Assembly (NCBI RefSeq): GCF_043641665.1
Contig: NC_092180.1
Location: forward strand, 13,385,891 to 13,449,890
Length of the DNA: 64,000 nt
From: Enoplosus armatus
Taxonomy: Eukaryota; Chordata; Actinopteri; Centrarchiformes; Enoplosidae
Reading direction: 5' to 3'
Of the stretch, positions 59,418 through 64,000 are shown piece by piece. The notes below the pieces were generated by a model. The model saw nothing but the letters and a program-made list of their open reading frames with translations. It was not told where the DNA came from and did not search any database. Made by a program: the position numbers and the translations under genes. Within the stretch, counting starts at the first letter, position 1. Each line of letters begins with the position of its first letter.

Positions 59418-61402
59418 TCATTTTTCATTAAGATTATCTATATTAAAAGTTACGAGATGTATTATGTATATCTATACTCTATGAAAATGTTTAATGTTTC
59501 ATTTTAAGTCATTCTGTTTGTTTCTATTTTTTTACTTTTAAAGAAAAAATGGATGAGGATTGTGCAAAATGCCATTAGTAGAATTACACAGCAATAGTAG
59601 TAGTTGCATATTTAAAAATAAAGAAATTTAGGTCTAGTTATTGTGATACTGACCTAACCCTCTCATAGACTAAAAGTAAACACTACAACAGCAACAAAGT
59701 GACTGGTCTGCTATTGCACGCTTGTGATTTAGGAGAACTGAAGATAAACACGTGAATGACAAGGTGTATTGACAAGGAATTTGTAGCTTAACAGAAGACA
59801 AAAATCTCAGCATTGACTCAACCAGTTGAAGTGTGAGTCAACGCCACTGCCACAATCTGAGTAAGGTCAACCCTCGTACGTCAATGATGAACTTTTTCCC
59901 ACAATGGTATGTTTCATGCTCAAACGGCCCGTAACTTTTTGATTGTACTCAACACCACAACTCAGTAGGCAGCTAGCAATGCTGGCAAAACAAAACCTGC
60001 ACACCACTTGCAGTGTTTTTAAGACCTACAAAACCATAAAAAGAAAAACAGATGAAGCTGTATTTGAATCTGACTGACAACATGCATCTTTATGTTTCCC
60101 TTTTCTTCTAATTCCACTGCGTGCTATCTAGTAAAAAATCTAGAAAATGTGAAAAATATAATCTTATGAACTGATAAAAGACAGACTTGTTTGGAAATTG
60201 TGTTTAAAACAGAGGGCCTTATATTAACAGCTGAGTTGCTGGTCAGATATACTGCAAGTATACAGTAGGTCTTCACTGTTCGTGTCGGACTTGTCACACA
60301 GTCTACACTACACACAAATATTTAAAATGTGTTTTCATTAACAGAGTTCAGCTTGTTAAAAGTGATTCAAGCAATAAATGACACCTGTTTCATTCAGGCT
60401 GGTAACTACAAACAGACTGGCCTCCAGATGTCAAATCAAGTCAAATGAGAAGAAGAATCGCCCTTTTTACAACATTTACAACACAATTTTACACAACAAA
60501 ACATATTCTGCGTAAAGAGATTTAATCCATGCATGACTTCAGCCCCACATTTACTAGAAACCATTCAGTAAATCATGTATAAACAGTTGCATGCAGTCTG
60601 CAGTGCAGGCTATGTATACAGGTTACATTTTATCTGAGCTTTTTCTGTTGACCTGGAACGCAGCAATTCATCACTATCACAAGAGATTGGCAAGAATATA
60701 GGCATGTATGACCTTTGGAGAGTGGTGGCAGAGAGCCCAAGTGTAAATACTCTGAATAGTACTTCTCAAAGTCCTTTCTGCTGACATTGGTTTGCTGATC
60801 TGCAGGTTCATATAAATATCACAGGTTTACCCAGTGTTAACACAAGTAGTTATTAAAAGGACCGTTGACCTTGTGACGCACAGAATGTACAATCAGAGCC
60901 TGACGAGGGCTTCATGTCATCAAAAAAATGTAAGCAGCAATTTATTAAGGTACAATAAGTAACCAGATCTCTGACTGGTCTCTCTGTTGTGCTTCCCTTT
61001 ATCTTACAGCTTCATTTCCTTCTCCCTATATCAGGCCAAAGTTTGGTTTCCAACAAGCCGTTTAAAGTTAGCATTATCAAAGACTCAATATATGCCAGGG
61101 GACAAAGGTAATCTCAGTGCCAATGTTTTCTGCTGAATCTGTGCCCAGGCAGCCCTGGACCAGACGGCCTTACTGTCAAAGGCAAGAATCCTTACATCCT
61201 GCACACATGGAGGTATAATATACATTTTTGGTTGCATGGCTTTTTATTTGTCCATACAGTTTACGTATGTTTGTTTACAATCTTCCTTTACACCCACTCA
61301 CCATAGAGGTATGAAACTAAAATTGTAATGCACACAAGGGCTGTAGGGAAAAGAAACTAACCCGATAGTACTCAATGAGTTCGAGTACTGGCTAAACTAC
61401 TG

Positions 61403-61625
61403 CCGTGTTTAGACTGACGATGGCGCTGCATCAAAACCTGCAACCTCCCCATTCATTTCAATGAGACCACTCTGGACTCTGGCACAAAAACACACAGGGT
61501 AGTCCAGTGAAAATGTTGAACCTGGCTCAACTTTTACAACAATGCAATACGACGTCACACGGCAACACATTCAATTCTCAAATCAAATATGTGCAAGTGC
61601 ACATTCCAGGTAGATTACTTTGTAA
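61403..61625 (+). repeat. Dispersed repeat, copy B (pde3b intron 1)
   Basis: Same ordered blocks as 48368-48545, including TGTTTAGACTGACG, CATTCATTTCAATGAGA, CACAAAAACACACAGGG and AATCAAATATGTG. This copy is somewhat longer and diverged in the middle. Confidence 0.65.
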
Positions 61626-63675
61626 TGCGAACAGCATAGTTCAGGTGTGTACGTCACAATACTATATCATATCATAGTGCTATCACCTGCTGTCTGGTGT
61701 TTTGGAATCTGATAGGCCTTCAGTATGTTAACATGGAGCCGATCTGATAACAGTGAGGCTACAATCTGTTAGATGAATAGGACGGCAATTTTCATTTCAC
61801 TTAAGTAGCCTACATATAATGTTTTCTATACTGAGACTTCGTTGAAAAAGACTGGTAGAAACATTTATCCAGCAAAAATGCCAAAAACTCTGTGGTTCCC
61901 ACTTCTCAAATGTGAGAATAAGCTACACTTTCCTTTTTTAATATCAATGTGAATTAAAAGACCACATTATGTCAAAGAAACAATGTTGTTATTAATAATA
62001 AGCTCAGCTTTTCATGCTTAGAATATTTTGCATTTTATATAGTCCACATTCCCAGCATATTCTAGCTGTTTGGAGAGACTTTTTCTTTCTATCAAAGTAC
62101 AAACATGTATGTTCTTCACACGCAACTTTCTTTGACCACTGGTGAGCTCAACACCAAGCTATAGTTTGGAGGCTGGGAGGCCTGAGTACAACAGGAAGGT
62201 TATACCTGATATGGACATGAGAGCTAGATGAGGGAGGCTCGAAGCCTTGTAAGGGAACATCTGGTTTTATCATGGAATCAGTGCAGGCTCCTCTCATAAA
62301 CACAACCTAACGCCTGAGCCCTGGAGCTCTGGCCAATAACAAGCATGTGAACACAAACGCCATCCATCAGAGCCGAGCAGTGGGAGGAGGAGTTAACAGG
62401 GAAGTAGAGAGAGTGAGACAGACACAAAGAACAATGAGAAAAGACACCACAACATAAATTGAGTGTTAAGTAAATCATTTACAAGCCAACGCTTGCTTGT
62501 AGGCAGCTTCTCATTTCTACTTTAGGTATCACATTCACAAAGCTGCCATTAAAGCTGAGGTGACAGGGGGTCAAATAAAAAAAATCTGTAAGAAGCTTAC
62601 AATTGTACACTTGTCAAGTTAAGGATCAAAATCAATACGGACTTGGCCACTCTGAAGCACCTCAACATCTGTCAGTCTAGTTGTTGTTAAAGTAATTTGA
62701 GAAGAGACTTAAATAACTGATGGTTATACAGTATGAGAGTCATTAAACCAAATTCAATACACTCTTCTACGCAAATTCACAGTGAGTCTGTTTGTGTGCT
62801 CCATAGCAACAAAGGGCATGTTGCAGCCTGTCCTTTCCTACTCTCCTGATCGTGGTGTGAAGGCCTGGGTTGGATCACAGAGGTAAAGGTCAGTATCATA
62901 CGGGGTTCCTACATGTACCTTTCAAAATGCCTCACAGCCACCAGGTTTTTTGTCAGGCGATTCTAGCTGGATATATTTTTAAAAGGAGTGATAGCCTGCA
63001 GAAACTTTGATAAGTGATAAGATAAATTAAGTAGCTGTAAATATAAATTGAAAACATTTAAAGCTGCACACGCCAAGAAACTCACACACATAAACCCAGA
63101 GAGAATTATTACTAAACTCTGCAGCTCTATGGAGCCTTTTAGCCTATTTTAGGTCAATATTTTGGTTTTACAGTCATCTATTTACTGTATGGTTCAGTCT
63201 GTACAGTTCACTGTCTCATCAAACCCCAACTGTAGCAGCAGCAGGAGGCCATTTTCAGTCAAAAAGCTCTGACTGAAACAACTGTACACTACCTGATAAC
63301 GACAGACAGACAAAGTTAGCGAATAGCTATACAGCTGATGAAGAAAGCAAAATATGTAGCAATTAAAGAGTTGGTGGAGACCAAAACAGTGAATATTGAA
63401 CTTAAATTCATCAGAAGGCCATAAACATGAGCTAAAAATATTACTCTGTGTCTGTTGGATGTGTATGTAGGCAAATGTTTTCTAACATATTTACCAATAC
63501 AACTTTATAAGGCCATAATACATCAAAGCTGTGTGTCTGTACGCTGGTTTTGGAGTTCTTCGGCCCTCTAGTGGCCACAAATCCAAGAATGCAACTTGCA
63601 AATGCAAAGGTCTGTGTTTAGAAAACATTGGGTCTACATTTTAATGGCATGTTTGTTTGGATATTCTGGACATTT

Positions 63676-63760
63676 CTGAATGATAAAATATTCAAGACCG
63701 TACACTTCTGTCATTTTATTCGGCACAGATGTTTCGGGCTAGAACGCCCTTCTTCAGTGT
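63676..63760 (-). repeat. Hammerhead-like motif in a probable retroelement remnant
   Basis: On the minus strand CTGAAGA (63757-63751) is followed by a GGGC-GTTCTA-GCCC hairpin (63749-63736) and GAAAC (63735-63731). This matches the CUGANGA - stem II - GAAA core of hammerhead ribozymes. TCTGT (63729-63725) can pair with ACAGA about 13 bases further on as stem III. The cleavage-site dinucleotide is not convincing. Penelope-like retroelements are known to carry hammerhead motifs; assignment to them is inference. Confidence 0.3.
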
Positions 63761-64000
63761 GAGGCAATAACCCACAAGTGTGCAACAATCCACTTCCCTT
63801 GGTATGGCCAGACAATGGACAACTGAGCGCTTTCTACTACAATGTGTGGGCATACTTTTACAGCAACCCTGCTGATGTTCTGCAGTATTATAACAGGTCA
63901 GGGACTAAATGCTACAACTTTGAAAAGGCCAGTATTTTGTTTCAACGTCCAAGAGCCATAAATTGATGTTTCATGAGAATAATCCACCCTGGCTTGGTAC

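Overview
The window is vertebrate nuclear DNA, almost certainly from a percomorph-type teleost. Genes are split by GT-AG introns. The encoded calcitonin and CGRP are fish-like. There is a fish-type L2 retrotransposon with an ATTGA-repeat tail, and dinucleotide and GATA microsatellites are scattered throughout. Gene identities come from reading splice-consistent exons and comparing the protein motifs with remembered family members; no database search was run.

Layout. Positions 1-16.9 kb hold no exon I can recognise, only microsatellites, short palindromes and complex AT-rich stretches that may be conserved regulatory DNA. Positions 16.9-20.65 kb hold calca on the minus strand: a TATA promoter with a CCAAT array, a non-coding exon 1, a signal-peptide exon, a shared propeptide exon, a calcitonin exon with its own poly(A) signals, a CGRP exon, and a non-coding last exon. 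Positions 20.65-27.7 kb are intergenic. Positions 27.7-31.19 kb hold a 5'-truncated L2-clade LINE with one long open frame, lying about 0.6 kb upstream of the next gene. Positions 31.78-34.74 kb hold cyp2r1 (vitamin D 25-hydroxylase) on the plus strand, complete in five exons. Positions 34.7-39.8 kb are the tail-to-tail space, with probable 3'UTRs. Positions 39.84-50.15 kb hold pde3b on the minus strand: 15 exons matching exons 2-16 of a 16-exon family structure. Positions 50.15-64 kb are pde3b intron 1; exon 1 (membrane-associated N-terminus) is not in the window.

Biology. The order calca - cyp2r1 - pde3b matches human 11p15.2 (CALCA-CYP2R1-PDE3B), so this is an ancestral bony-vertebrate block. 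Calcitonin and CYP2R1 both act in calcium and vitamin D endocrinology, while PDE3B ends cAMP signalling downstream of insulin. Nothing in the sequence shows that they are co-regulated.

No new protein system is visible. The more unusual signals are a calcitonin with a Cys-Thr-Gly-Leu start, an evenly spaced NF-Y-type array with a CRE at the calca promoter, an L2 ORF that is intact except for a catalytic-motif substitution, two copies of a dispersed repeat, a near-perfect 18-bp hairpin in pde3b intron 1, and a hammerhead-ribozyme-like core near the right edge.
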